From: Chryseobacterium sp. 3008163
GTDB lineage: Bacteria; Bacteroidota; Bacteroidia; Flavobacteriales; Weeksellaceae
Assembly (NCBI RefSeq): GCF_003669035.1
Contig: NZ_CP033070.1
Span: 4,216,001-4,280,000, forward strand
DNA: 64,000 nucleotides
Direction of reading: 5' to 3'
Both the position numbers and the translations under genes were made by a program. Under the pieces are notes generated by a model, which saw nothing but the letters and a program-made list of their open reading frames with translations, was not told the DNA's origin and did no database searches. This document shows, in pieces, positions 15,876 through 23,994 of the stretch (the stretch's first letter is position 1; the number at the start of each line of letters is the position of its first letter).

Positions 15876-17291
15876 ATGCAGAAAAAACTAAAACTTTGGG
15901 ACGCTACCATGCTAGTTATGGGTTCTATGATCGGTAGCGGAATCTTTATCGTAAGTGCCGACATGATGCGAAATCTCGGCTCAGGCTACTGGATGATCGT
16001 TGTATGGATTATCACCGGAATCATGACGGTTGCTGCAGCAATCAGCTATGGTGAACTTTCAGCTCTGTTTCCTAAAGCGGGCGGACAGTACACCTATCTC
16101 ACAGAAATTTTCGGTAAAAAAATGGGTTTCCTCTACGGTTGGGGATTGTTTACGGTTATTCAAACCGGTACAATTGCTGCCGTTGCAATGGCTTTCGGAA
16201 AGTTCACAGCCTATCTCGTGCCTTCACTCAATGATGCAGCTCCTATTTTCCAAAGTGGAGAATTTCAAATTACCTGGATTCAGATTTTGGCCATAGCCAT
16301 CATTCTTTTGCTTACCTACATCAATACAAGAGGGGTTGAAAGCGGAAAAATCCTTCAGAATGTCTTTACTGGTTCAAAAATATTAGCTTTATTAGGTTTA
16401 ATTGCCGCAGGTTTTATCTTCGTAGATTTTTCACATTTGGCAGAAAACTTCAGTTTAGGAACAAATGCTTTTAATAATATCGATAAAGACACCACAGGAA
16501 ATTTCTTAAAAACCGGCTGGGAATCAATTGACGGAATGACTTTAATGGGCGGAATTGCAGCTGCAATGGTAGGTTCAGTTTTCAGTTCTGTTGCGTGGGA
16601 AAGCGTGACTTTTGTTTCTGGTGAAATTGAAAATCCAAAGAAAAATGTGGTCAAGGCAATGATTTTAGGAACTTCTGCCGTTATGCTTTTATATATTGCA
16701 GTGAATTTTGTGTATTTAAATGCCATCGACCGAGATTCCATCGCATTTGCAGCCAATGATAGAGTTGCGGTTGCCGCTTCACAGAATATTTTCGGAAGTG
16801 CAGGAACAGTGATTATCGCAGTGCTCGTAATGGTTTCTACTTTCGGTTGCAACAACGGATTGATCTTAGCAGGAGCAAGAGTGTTCCAGACCATGGCAAA
16901 AGACGGATTGTTTTTCAAATCGGCGATTGATAACAATAAAAATGATGTTCCTTCAAATGCTCTTTGGATGCAGGGAGTTTGGGCTTCGGTTTTATGTCTG
17001 AGCGGACAGTACGGCAATCTTTTAGATATGATTTCGTTCGTTATTGTACTGTTTTACATGATTACCGTTTTTGGAGTAATTTACCTAAGATTTAAGCAAC
17101 CCAATCTCGAAAGACCTTACAAAACTTGGTTGTATCCTGTAACACCTATTATTTATTTAGTGATCGGAACGGTTTTCTGCGTTCTTCTTCTGATCTACAA
17201 GCAACAATATACCTGGCCGGGCTTTCTGATTGTGTTACTCGGACTTCCCGTTTATTACATCATTAATCGAAATAAAAATACAGACTCGTAA
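15876..17291 (+). CDS. APC-family amino acid permease
   Basis: The 471 residues include about twelve membrane helices. The first helix carries Gly-Ser-Met-Ile-Gly-Ser-Gly-Ile-Phe, the substrate-binding unwound motif of LAT-type APC transporters. Other family marks are Tyr-Gly-Glu-Leu-Ser-Ala-Leu-Phe-Pro-Lys-Ala-Gly-Gly-Gln-Tyr in helix 2 and Gly-Glu-Ile-Glu-Asn-Pro-Lys-Lys-Asn in the sixth-helix region. It would import or exchange amino acids across the inner membrane. ATG at 15876 is preferred to the TTG at 15870. The 467 bases after it are filled by three dispersed repeats. Confidence 0.92.
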   Translation: MQKKLKLWDATMLVMGSMIGSGIFIVSADMMRNLGSGYWMIVVWIITGIMTVAAAISYGELSALFPKAGGQYTYLTEIFGKKMGFLYGWGLFTVIQTGTIAAVAMAFGKFTAYLVPSLNDAAPIFQSGEFQITWIQILAIAIILLLTYINTRGVESGKILQNVFTGSKILALLGLIAAGFIFVDFSHLAENFSLGTNAFNNIDKDTTGNFLKTGWESIDGMTLMGGIAAAMVGSVFSSVAWESVTFVSGEIENPKKNVVKAMILGTSAVMLLYIAVNFVYLNAIDRDSIAFAANDRVAVAASQNIFGSAGTVIIAVLVMVSTFGCNNGLILAGARVFQTMAKDGLFFKSAIDNNKNDVPSNALWMQGVWASVLCLSGQYGNLLDMISFVIVLFYMITVFGVIYLRFKQPNLERPYKTWLYPVTPIIYLVIGTVFCVLLLIYKQQYTWPGFLIVLLGLPVYYIINRNKNTDS

Positions 17292-17298
17292 TTTTTTA

Positions 17299-17404
17299 GG
17301 AGCTTATTCCCGCTTTCACTACTCGCTTTTTCAGAATTTTGGCGGCGGCAAAGCCGCCGCCAAAATTCTGAAAAGAGCTCAAACAGGCCGTTCAATCGGG
17401 GCTA
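17299..17404 (+). repeat. Dispersed hairpin repeat, family B, copy 1
   Basis: The outer parts read AGGAGCT-TATTCCCGCTTTC and TCAATCGGGGCT, a unit also seen at 49133-49215. In the centre lies a 22-base perfect stem (17328-17349 with 17353-17374) around a 3-base loop; its GC-rich tip is GGCGGCGGC/GCCGCCGCC, unlike the surrounding AT-rich DNA. The element looks like the short mobile intergenic palindromes common in flavobacteria. Confidence 0.75.
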
Positions 17405-17429
17405 AAATTTCGTTATCAAATCGAATATA

Positions 17430-17462
17430 GTCATTGCGAGGAGCGCAGCGACGAAGCAATCT
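17430..17462 (+). repeat. Short dispersed repeat (GTCATTGCGAGGAGCG type)
   Basis: This 33-base segment contains GTCATTGCGAGGAGCG and GACGAAGCAATCT, whose GATTGC/GCAATC ends are inverted. I recognise it as a short dispersed element common in many bacterial intergenic regions. Only one copy is visible in this window. Confidence 0.55.
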
Positions 17463-17533
17463 TTAATATAAAATAAATAGCATTGTAAATAGAATATCAC
17501 TTTTTCAAGCTAAACTATTCTATTTTAAGTTAC

Positions 17534-17626
17534 GAAAAACTTCGTGTTCTTCTATAAGTAGAACGCCTTTGTGTAACTTAAAAGCAGTGAGTAGTCAAAA
17601 AATCTTTGCGAACTTTGCGTTTAAAC
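17534..17626 (+). repeat. Dispersed intergenic repeat, family A, copy 2
   Basis: Shares the blocks GTGTTCTT, GAACGCCTTTG, AACTTAAAA-GCAGT and CTTTGCGAACTTTGCGTT with the copies at 7883 and 47582. It lies between the permease and tssE. Confidence 0.75.
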
Positions 17627-17758
17627 TAATTTTAGCTATCAAACGGACAAACATTTAAAGTTTCAAAAGATTATCATAAATTATTTCCCGAAAATGATTA
17701 ATTTGGTATTTCATTTTAAATAATGACACCAAAAAATTAAAATAGAGAACAAAAATCT

Positions 17759-18199
17759 ATGGACACACCAAATTACAGAATGCCCTTTGTGCCGTCAACC
17801 CTGATGTCTGAAGGTGGAAGTATAGACACCTGCGACATGGGTGAAAGTATTGCCCACAACATCATGTTGCTCATTACCACAAAAAAAGGCGAAAACAGAT
17901 ATGATGAAAATTATGGCAACGACGTTTGGAATCTGGAATTTGATAACGGAGTTACATCAGCCGTATGGGAAAATGTTTTTATCAAAAGTCTTAAAAGGCA
18001 GATTCAGGAGTTTGAACCGAGAATCGTTCAGCCACAGGTCGACGCCCACGTTGAAGTCGTAGAGCACAACTATGACACCAAAGAACATACAGAAATCAAG
18101 AAAAAAGTAAGGATCGCCATCAATGCAAAAATGGAAGCTACAGGAGAACGCTTTAGCTTTTCCACAGAATTGTTCTTGAGTCCTATGTCAATCGATTAA
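17759..18199 (+). CDS. tssE: T6SS baseplate protein TssE (GPW/gp25 family)
   Basis: The 146-residue protein shows the gp25 fold signature: Ile-Ala-His-Asn-Ile-Met-Leu-Leu-Ile-Thr-Thr-Lys-Lys-Gly-Glu-Asn-Arg, Asp-Glu-Asn-Tyr-Gly-Asn near residue 55, and an acidic Glu-Pro-Arg-Ile segment. Phage gp25 and TssE form the wedge of a contractile-injection baseplate in the cytoplasm. The partner tssF starts 19 bases downstream, as in Bacteroidota type iii T6SS loci. The other T6SS genes (tssB, C, G, H, K and the iii-specific genes) are not in this window. A phage-tail-like origin is the alternative, but TssF next to it argues for T6SS. Confidence 0.85.
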   Translation: MDTPNYRMPFVPSTLMSEGGSIDTCDMGESIAHNIMLLITTKKGENRYDENYGNDVWNLEFDNGVTSAVWENVFIKSLKRQIQEFEPRIVQPQVDAHVEVVEHNYDTKEHTEIKKKVRIAINAKMEATGERFSFSTELFLSPMSID

Positions 18200-18218
18200 T
18201 CACCACCTTATCACAAAT

Positions 18219-20102
18219 ATGAATTTAGATCAGAATATTTATTCGAAAGAGTCTGTAAAAGCACGAATGTTGCAAAATGCTACCAAAGTCTGGGGATTGA
18301 AAAGCCCGCAGTCGCTGGATCCTTTTGTTAAACTTTTAATTGACGCTTTCAGTACAGAAGTTTTTAAAGCGAATAATGAAATTCAAACCGTTAATGCGAG
18401 AATTTTAGAAAAGCTTGCGAAACTTTTAACACCATCAATATACACTCATCCGATTCCTGCTCACGCTGTTGCATATACGGCTCCTTTTGAATCTTCAGAG
18501 GTTCTATTGGAGCACACTGAATTTTTCTTCAGAAAGCAGATGAATTCAACGGTAAAATCAGAATCAGATAAACAACTGAATATTCCTTTTACACCTATTG
18601 GGAGTGTAAAAACAAATAAGGCACAGACAGCCATCATGTTTGTCGGCAACACATGCTACAGCATTGATGATCGTTTAAATAAAATCCCAATTTCAAGGTT
18701 TCAGGGAAGGCCGTCCGATTACAGGAAAGTAACAATTGGAATTAACGTTTCAAAATATACCAACGAAAAATTCCCTAGAGCTTTGGGATTGTATTGTTCA
18801 AATCCCGCATTTGAGCATTTAGATTTTGTGTATAAATTACTTCCTTACATCACCGTTTCAAGCAACGGAAATCCTTTGTTTGTAAAGGAAGGTTTAACGT
18901 ATCTTAAAAAAGAACAGGCAGAAGGCTATGAACAACTCTTTCATGAACAATCGATTCAGACCAAAATCATTGAAGACATCAAAAGTATTTATCATCATAA
19001 ATTCATTGAAGTAACCGGATTGTCAAGAGATTTATTTTCAGAAGCGGGAACATTGCCTCAGGATTTAGATTTTTTAAACGGAAGAGAAGAGATTCAGAAA
19101 TATATTGACGGAAAAAACTTCTTGTGGCTGACTTTTGAATTTCCTCCTCAGTTTTCCGCTGAGATTTTAGATAATTTCACTTTTGTATTAAACGCTTTCC
19201 CCATTTACAATCGTGGCTGGAAAAAGACAGAGTACAGCTTAGACATTATGGGAAATAATATTCCTTTGATCACCGAGGAAGGCGAGCATTTCTTATACGT
19301 AGATGAAGTACAGGACGGGGAAGGAAGAAAGTATACCGAAATTCCATTTACTCCATCAGATGATCTTAAAAAAGGTCTTTACACTGTAAGAAAGGGAGGA
19401 ATGGAAAGATTCAACAACAGAAATGCGGTGGATATGATTTCGAATGTGCTTGAACTGACGAGAGATGAAATTGCAGCTTTTTCTTTATTAAATCGTGACA
19501 ACGTCAAAGGAATGCTGAGCGAAATGTCTGACAAGATGAAGTCGATGGTGCAGAAAGTAAATAACGCCAAAAGAAGCATCAAGCAGGAGCTCAACTACGT
19601 GATTATGGAACCTGTTGAGAAAACCGATCATACTTATGCGTCATTTTGGATTACGCACTGTACTTTTGCGAACCATATGCGCCCCGGAACTGAGCTTTCT
19701 AACCAATTAAAATCTCAGTCACTGATACTTCTTACCGAAACCATCGGTGGTGCGGAAGAGCAGAAAGGTTCAGACAGTATTCAGGCATACAAATATGCGT
19801 TAACGACCAGAGATAAAATTATTTCGCTTGAAGACGTTAAAAATTACGTGCGAATGGTTTTAAAAGATGAATTAAAAGATGTCCGTGTAAAAAGAGGAAC
19901 CATGATCAGTAACAAACCAAAGGAAGGTTTCGTTCGAACGGTTGAAGTCGAGGTTATTCCACAAAATTATTCTTTCTACGGAAGAGTGTATTGGGAAAAT
20001 ATGGCAAATATTCTTAGAAATCAGATTATCTCAAAAGCCATCGACGGTATAGAATATCGGGTAATGATTACCAATGAAGATGTAGATTTCTTTGAGAGTT
20101 AA
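18219..20102 (+). CDS. tssF: T6SS baseplate subunit TssF
   Basis: The 627-residue length is that of TssF. The N-terminal region shows the family pattern: an Asp-Pro-x-Val-x-x-Leu-Ile-Asp-Ala-Phe motif, then Leu-Glu-Lys-Leu-Ala-Lys-Leu-Leu-Thr-Pro and an His-Pro-x-Pro-Ala-His motif. The C-terminus ends with Ile-Glu-Tyr-Arg-Val-Met-Ile-Thr-Asn-Glu-Asp-Val. TssF joins TssE, TssG and TssK in the baseplate. It follows tssE with a 19-base gap and closes with a 17-base-stem terminator, so tssEF is a complete two-gene unit. A decayed copy of its 3' end lies 2 kb downstream (21995-22119). Confidence 0.88.
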   Translation: MNLDQNIYSKESVKARMLQNATKVWGLKSPQSLDPFVKLLIDAFSTEVFKANNEIQTVNARILEKLAKLLTPSIYTHPIPAHAVAYTAPFESSEVLLEHTEFFFRKQMNSTVKSESDKQLNIPFTPIGSVKTNKAQTAIMFVGNTCYSIDDRLNKIPISRFQGRPSDYRKVTIGINVSKYTNEKFPRALGLYCSNPAFEHLDFVYKLLPYITVSSNGNPLFVKEGLTYLKKEQAEGYEQLFHEQSIQTKIIEDIKSIYHHKFIEVTGLSRDLFSEAGTLPQDLDFLNGREEIQKYIDGKNFLWLTFEFPPQFSAEILDNFTFVLNAFPIYNRGWKKTEYSLDIMGNNIPLITEEGEHFLYVDEVQDGEGRKYTEIPFTPSDDLKKGLYTVRKGGMERFNNRNAVDMISNVLELTRDEIAAFSLLNRDNVKGMLSEMSDKMKSMVQKVNNAKRSIKQELNYVIMEPVEKTDHTYASFWITHCTFANHMRPGTELSNQLKSQSLILLTETIGGAEEQKGSDSIQAYKYALTTRDKIISLEDVKNYVRMVLKDELKDVRVKRGTMISNKPKEGFVRTVEVEVIPQNYSFYGRVYWENMANILRNQIISKAIDGIEYRVMITNEDVDFFES

Positions 20103-20122
20103 TCTTATTTAAATAAAAAAAC

Positions 20123-20164
20123 AATTCCGAAAAGCTTTAAATAAAACTAAAGCTTTTCGGAATT
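20123..20164. terminator. Bidirectional terminator after tssF
   Basis: A perfect 17-base stem (20123-20139 with 20148-20164), AATTCCGAAAAGCTTTA and its complement, with an 8-base loop, lies between convergent tssF and the monooxygenase gene. Confidence 0.9.
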
Positions 20165-20169
20165 TTAAT

Positions 20170-20469
20170 TTAAATAATCTGATCCATCAGAATAACCTCT
20201 CTGTTTTCCAGCAAAGGAATAATCTGCTTCACAACCAGATTCTGATAATGTTCTGAGTTTTTATGAGATTCTACCGCTAATTCATTTTCATATCCTTCAA
20301 ATAAAATCAATGTATTCTGATCACTTTGACTCTGATGAATCTTGTAAAACAAATTTCCTATTTCTTCTGAACTTTTTTTAGAGGCTTCTTTCATAATTTC
20401 CAAAACTGCATCCAGTTTCCCTTCTTTTACCTGCCATTTGGCACAAACATAAACTGCTTGTTCACTCAT
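20170..20469 (-). CDS. Putative quinol monooxygenase (ABM domain)
   Basis: The 99-residue protein is a single ABM ferredoxin-like domain, similar in size to YgiN-type quinol monooxygenases: strand with Val-Tyr-Val-Cys-Ala-Lys-Trp, helix with Glu-Gly-Lys, then Asn-Leu-Phe-Tyr-Lys-Ile-His, Leu-Phe-Glu-Gly-Tyr and the His-Lys-Asn-Ser-Glu-His helix. These dimeric proteins oxidise quinols or act as heme-like degradases; the substrate here is unknown. It lies 23 bases after the DJ-1/PfpI gene on the same strand and is probably its operon partner under the CRP-like site. Confidence 0.85.
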   Translation of the reverse strand: MSEQAVYVCAKWQVKEGKLDAVLEIMKEASKKSSEEIGNLFYKIHQSQSDQNTLILFEGYENELAVESHKNSEHYQNLVVKQIIPLLENREVILMDQII

Positions 20470-20492
20470 CTTTTTTAGATTTTAATTTTAAA

Positions 20493-21173
20493 TTATGAAT
20501 TTCTAGACTCTAAAATTGCTACTATTTTTTCACCTACACCTTTTGCAGAGGCAGGGTTTTGTCCGGTTACTAAATTTCCGTCAGCGATACTGTTTGCGGA
20601 CCAGGCTTCCGCAGCATGGAAAATAGCACCTTGTTCAGTCAATGCAGTCTGCAAATCAAATGGAACATCTGCTCTTGCGTAGTTATCTTCTTCTTCAGTG
20701 GTGAAAGAGGTGATATTTTTACCATTTACCAAATAAGTTCCGTCACTTAATTTTACATTTAATAAAGAAACAGGACCGTGACAAACAGCTCCTACAATTG
20801 CATTTCTTTCATAAGCTCCAGCGATTACCTTCTTTAGTTCAGCATTTTCAGGCATATCGACCATCGGAGCCAAACCACCAGGAATGAAAACTGCATCGTA
20901 ATTATTGACATCAACTTCTGAAAGTTTAGCAGCTTTGTGCATGTCTTCCCAACCTTTACCTGTAAGGAATTTCAAATTATCCGGATCATCAGCTAAATTT
21001 AATGCGTCTAAAAATGGAGATTCACCCGTTAAACTTGCAAAATCGATTTTATAACCTGCTTTCTCAAATTCTGCATACGGATGTGCGACTTCTGATAAAA
21101 AAGTTCCCGTTCTTCTTTTGTTCAGTCCTATTGAGCTTGCATTGGATACAATGATTAATACTTTTGCTTTCAT
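20493..21173 (-). CDS. DJ-1/PfpI family (Hsp31-like) protein
   Basis: The start chosen is the ATG at 21173 (Met-Lys-Ala-Lys-Val-Leu), giving 226 residues; the longer frame from 21233 crosses the promoter. The nucleophile elbow Ala-Val-Cys-His-Gly-Pro and an acidic residue in Phe-Leu-Ser-Glu-Val are the DJ-1 superfamily marks, and the size and Gly-Lys-Gly-Trp-Glu-Asp insert fit the Hsp31/class with glyoxalase III or chaperone activity. Cytosolic protection against methylglyoxal or electrophiles is the usual role. Its promoter is a TAnnTTTG match at 21214 with a perfect CRP-like site at 21263, so the adjacent Crp-family protein may control it. Confidence 0.88.
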   Translation of the reverse strand: MKAKVLIIVSNASSIGLNKRRTGTFLSEVAHPYAEFEKAGYKIDFASLTGESPFLDALNLADDPDNLKFLTGKGWEDMHKAAKLSEVDVNNYDAVFIPGGLAPMVDMPENAELKKVIAGAYERNAIVGAVCHGPVSLLNVKLSDGTYLVNGKNITSFTTEEEDNYARADVPFDLQTALTEQGAIFHAAEAWSANSIADGNLVTGQNPASAKGVGEKIVAILESRNS

Positions 21174-21213
21174 ATGTATAAATTTTAATTGATTTTTATT
21201 TAAATTTCTATAG

Positions 21214-21221
21214 CAAATGTA
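21214..21221 (-). promoter_or_regulatory. Bacteroidota -7 promoter element (minus strand)
   Basis: On the minus strand this reads TACATTTG, about 40 bases before the DJ-1/PfpI ATG at 21173. Transcription would begin near 21207. Confidence 0.55.
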
Positions 21222-21262
21222 TGGCGGCGGCAAGGCGAAACAGAAGGAGGGAGGTCACAAAA

Positions 21263-21284
21263 AAGTGTGATCGAAATCACACTT
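21263..21284. promoter_or_regulatory. Perfect CRP/FNR-like operator
   Basis: A 22-base palindrome with arms AAGTGTGA and TCACACTT around TCGAAA contains the exact TGTGA-N6-TCACA core of E. coli CRP sites. Its centre is about 66 bases before the expected transcription start of the DJ-1 operon, the distance of class I CRP activation. A second TCACA lies just before it (21255-21259). Confidence 0.7.
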
Positions 21285-21317
21285 AAACTTTTCAAATTCT
21301 TTAAAACTTTAAATAAA

Positions 21318-21887
21318 CTATTTAGTATTTGAATAAAGCCTGCTCAATGTTTCCCTACTTACTCCAAGATATTCAGCAATATATTTTTTAGGAATCTGCA
21401 GGATGAGGTCAGGATAAAGTTTTGAAAACTCCTCATATCGTTGCTGAGGTGTGCTCGATAGCAAAAGTCTTATTCTGTCCTGCGAAGCAACATAACCGTT
21501 CGTCAGTTTTACCCTGAAAAAATGTTCCATCGAATGAAATTCTGCAGCCAGTTTTTCTCTACCTTCCAAGGTAAGGCACAAAACTTCTCCGTCTGAAAGA
21601 CATTCTACAAACATTGTCGATTTGTTTTGTTTAAAAAAACTGCTGTAATCAGTCATCCACCAATTTTTCTTAGCAAATTGTACAATGTGTTCTTTTCCGT
21701 TTTCGTCGAGATAATAGACTTTGTAAATTCCATCTAAGACCAGAAACTCAAATTGTACATCATCACCTTCATGAAGCAGAAACTGATTTTTACGGACGTT
21801 CTTAAGTGTAAAAAATGTTTTGATAGATTCAAATTCTTCATGGGTGATGGTGGTTATTTCTTCAATATGCTGCCGTAATCTGTTCAT
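21318..21887 (-). CDS. Crp/Fnr-family transcriptional regulator
   Basis: The 189-residue protein has an N-terminal cyclic-nucleotide-binding-like beta-roll (residues about 15-115) and a C-terminal helix-turn-helix. It lacks the FNR-type N-terminal cysteines, and its beta-roll holds no clear cAMP-binding arginine motif, so the ligand is unknown. The recognition helix is Val-Ser-Arg-Glu-Thr-Leu-Ser-Arg (residues 176-183), with Arg178, Glu179 and Arg183 matching the DNA-contact residues of E. coli CRP. A site with the matching TGTGA half-sites lies just downstream, before the DJ-1/monooxygenase genes on the same strand. Confidence 0.92.
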   Translation of the reverse strand: MNRLRQHIEEITTITHEEFESIKTFFTLKNVRKNQFLLHEGDDVQFEFLVLDGIYKVYYLDENGKEHIVQFAKKNWWMTDYSSFFKQNKSTMFVECLSDGEVLCLTLEGREKLAAEFHSMEHFFRVKLTNGYVASQDRIRLLLSSTPQQRYEEFSKLYPDLILQIPKKYIAEYLGVSRETLSRLYSNTK

Positions 21888-21994
21888 GAATGTTGATTAA
21901 TACACTGTAAATTTAGATAAAATTGATGAAAATAGAATATAATGATTCTTGATAGGCTTTCAGAAACTATAAAGGAAAAAAAGAGTTTAGTGTT

Positions 21995-22119
21995 GGTATC
22001 TATTGTTCGCTCGATAAATTTAAGCAATCAACGAAATAGAATATCGTGTAACAATTACTTATGAGGATGTAAACTTTTTTTACAAAAAATATTTAAATAA
22101 GAGTAAAAGATTTGACTAA
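21995..22119 (+). pseudogene. Decayed fragment of a second tssF 3' end
   Basis: From 22024 to the TAA at 22117 one frame reads Ala-Ile-Asn-Glu-Ile-Glu-Tyr-Arg-Val-Thr-Ile-Thr-Tyr-Glu-Asp-Val-Asn-Phe-Phe. The end of intact TssF reads Ala-Ile-Asp-Gly-Ile-Glu-Tyr-Arg-Val-Met-Ile-Thr-Asn-Glu-Asp-Val-Asp-Phe-Phe. That is 14 of 20 residues identical, and about 45 of 58 bases agree when aligned by eye. Weak similarity extends back to about 21995 with small deletions and stops. It has no start and is not translated as a gene. Confidence 0.7.
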
Positions 22120-22165
22120 AGCTAAGAAATATATTTAAATTTTATAAAAATTATGTATTTAAAGA

Positions 22166-22195
22166 ACTGTCACTAACTAAAAAGTTAATGACAGT
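22166..22195. terminator. Hairpin at the 3' side of the YadA-head-like gene
   Basis: ACTGTCACTAACT and AGTTAATGACAGT form a 13-pair stem with one mismatch and a 4-base loop. It lies between the tssF remnant and the end of the minus-strand surface-protein gene; the T tract is weak. The rest of the 407-base gap (21888-22294) is otherwise featureless. Confidence 0.45.
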
Positions 22196-22294
22196 CATGT
22201 TTTACAATAATTAATCTAATTATAAAATATGTAATTTTTTTCGGCTTTAAATTTCAAGTTGTTATGATGAGAATTATTAAGCTGTTCTGATATG

Positions 22295-23731
22295 TTATAA
22301 TTTAATTCTGATTTCGCCAGTACTTGTTTTGTATAACTTACCAACTGCCAAACCTCCGGTAGCCGCAGCTGCATCATTAGCATATGTTGGAAGGGTACTA
22401 AAATTAAAATCTGCGGCAGAAACCGAAGCTCTCATTACAGATTTTATAACACCTGTAGAAGTTGCAACTACAATCCTGTCTGCTGATGTTCCTGTGTAAG
22501 CAGTTGTATTGATATTTCGGATTCTTAGACCACCTCTTCCTGCAAATTGTGTACCTCCTAAGTCTAATAATTCAGTCGGTTTTGCATCATCTTCTTCACC
22601 ACTTACGCCTATTGCAGTGTTACCATTTCTAAGCACAGTCATCGCATTATTGAAAGTGTAAGGTGGTGTGTAAGAATTACCATTACCAATTTGAAATAAA
22701 GCATCATCTTGTACGGGTGTAGAAGTAAGTGATCCTGTTCGAATAGCATTTCTTTCTCCAATGGCAGTTGAAACAAATCCGGCTGCTAATGTTTGTCTTC
22801 CCATAGCTGTTGCTGCAATTCCTTGGGCAGTTGTATAGGCTCCTATTGCTACAGATTGATCTCCACTTGCAGTTGCAGTGTGTGTACTTAAGGCAAGCGA
22901 ATATAATCCACTAGCCACTGCATTTAGACCAATAGCCATGCTGAATATATTACTGGATGTAGGATTCATGCCAAATGCAGATGAATAGTAACCAGTAGCT
23001 TTCGCATTTTGTCCTATGGCAACTGAATAATCTCCGGTAGCTTCTGATTGATTTCCTCCCATTGATAATGAATATGGGCCGCTAGCAATATTAAATGATC
23101 CAATTGCTTGTGCTCTTATACCACTTGCATTATTTCTCCAACCAAGTACAGTAGAGTTTTCTCCGGAAGCTCTGTTTTCTACGCCATAAGCTAAAGAATT
23201 TACACCAGGTATAGACGTTCCGCTAAGTTCATCAGCATGAGGTATACCTCCACGCATATTGCCTCTGATATCAAATTTTGCAAGCGGTTTTATTGCGGCA
23301 AAATCACCAATACCTACGTTACCATTTTGATAAATATTTTGGGTATTTATTGTGGCTGCGGTTGTTGTGTTTTCTAAATTCCAAGGGTTTGCAGCTGCAA
23401 TAGAATCCCCCTTCATTTTTTGCCATATATTACCATCAAAATAAAAATAACCCGATGTTGTTACATTAATAGTCTTTGTAGTTGTAGAACTTGAAAGCAA
23501 AGCCTCAGTTATGTAAACAATAGCGCCTGTCTGTTGAGTATCATAATTAGCATCTTTAGCTTTTAGTTCAGAACCTTTTAGTCTGGGAGCAATAAATCCA
23601 TCGATTTTTGTAATGTCTGAGGGGGCTGCCATTACATCTAAGGTAGCTTTGGGAGTTTCGGTGTTAATACCTACTTGGGAGAATGCAAATCCGGTAATGA
23701 GACTGCTTAAGAGAATAAATTGTTTTTTCAT
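22295..23731 (-). CDS. Exported protein with YadA-head-type repeats
   Basis: The 478-residue protein begins with a signal peptide (cleavage near Phe-Ala-Phe-Ser-Gln, residue 19). Residues about 178-330 hold some ten repeats of 14-15 residues of the form Ala-x-Gly-x-x-Ser-x-Ala-x-Gly, the left-handed beta-roll of YadA heads and other trimeric adhesins. No C-terminal trimeric barrel anchor or clear T9SS sorting domain is visible; it ends with Tyr-Lys-Thr-Ser-Thr-Gly-Glu-Ile-Arg-Ile-Lys-Leu, a tail often seen in flavobacterial exported repeat proteins. Its role in adhesion is an inference. A TPR/AraC membrane regulator lies just upstream on the same strand. Confidence 0.8.
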   Translation of the reverse strand: MKKQFILLSSLITGFAFSQVGINTETPKATLDVMAAPSDITKIDGFIAPRLKGSELKAKDANYDTQQTGAIVYITEALLSSSTTTKTINVTTSGYFYFDGNIWQKMKGDSIAAANPWNLENTTTAATINTQNIYQNGNVGIGDFAAIKPLAKFDIRGNMRGGIPHADELSGTSIPGVNSLAYGVENRASGENSTVLGWRNNASGIRAQAIGSFNIASGPYSLSMGGNQSEATGDYSVAIGQNAKATGYYSSAFGMNPTSSNIFSMAIGLNAVASGLYSLALSTHTATASGDQSVAIGAYTTAQGIAATAMGRQTLAAGFVSTAIGERNAIRTGSLTSTPVQDDALFQIGNGNSYTPPYTFNNAMTVLRNGNTAIGVSGEEDDAKPTELLDLGGTQFAGRGGLRIRNINTTAYTGTSADRIVVATSTGVIKSVMRASVSAADFNFSTLPTYANDAAAATGGLAVGKLYKTSTGEIRIKL

Positions 23732-23994
23732 TTGTCTGTAATTTTAGAACTGTATTTTATGTCGTTTGTACTTTTACATTTTAGCTGAGATTTATTATTT
23801 CCGTGGGAATTGTTTTTTGTGACGTTTCAAAAGTAGCTTTGTTGAGTTAGTGCTACAAATATTTACTGGCTAGTATTCAGGAAAATGGGTGATTATAATT
23901 AAATTTCAAAATATTGATTTTCAGTATTTTATATTTTGTTTTATAATGTTTTTTGTTTTCGAAATTTGTTGTTTAAATAGGTGCTTATTGTATG

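Noticed and set aside
16355..17017. 220-codon frame on the minus strand of the permease gene
   Set aside because: Shadow of the APC permease; composition and lack of motif do not support a protein.
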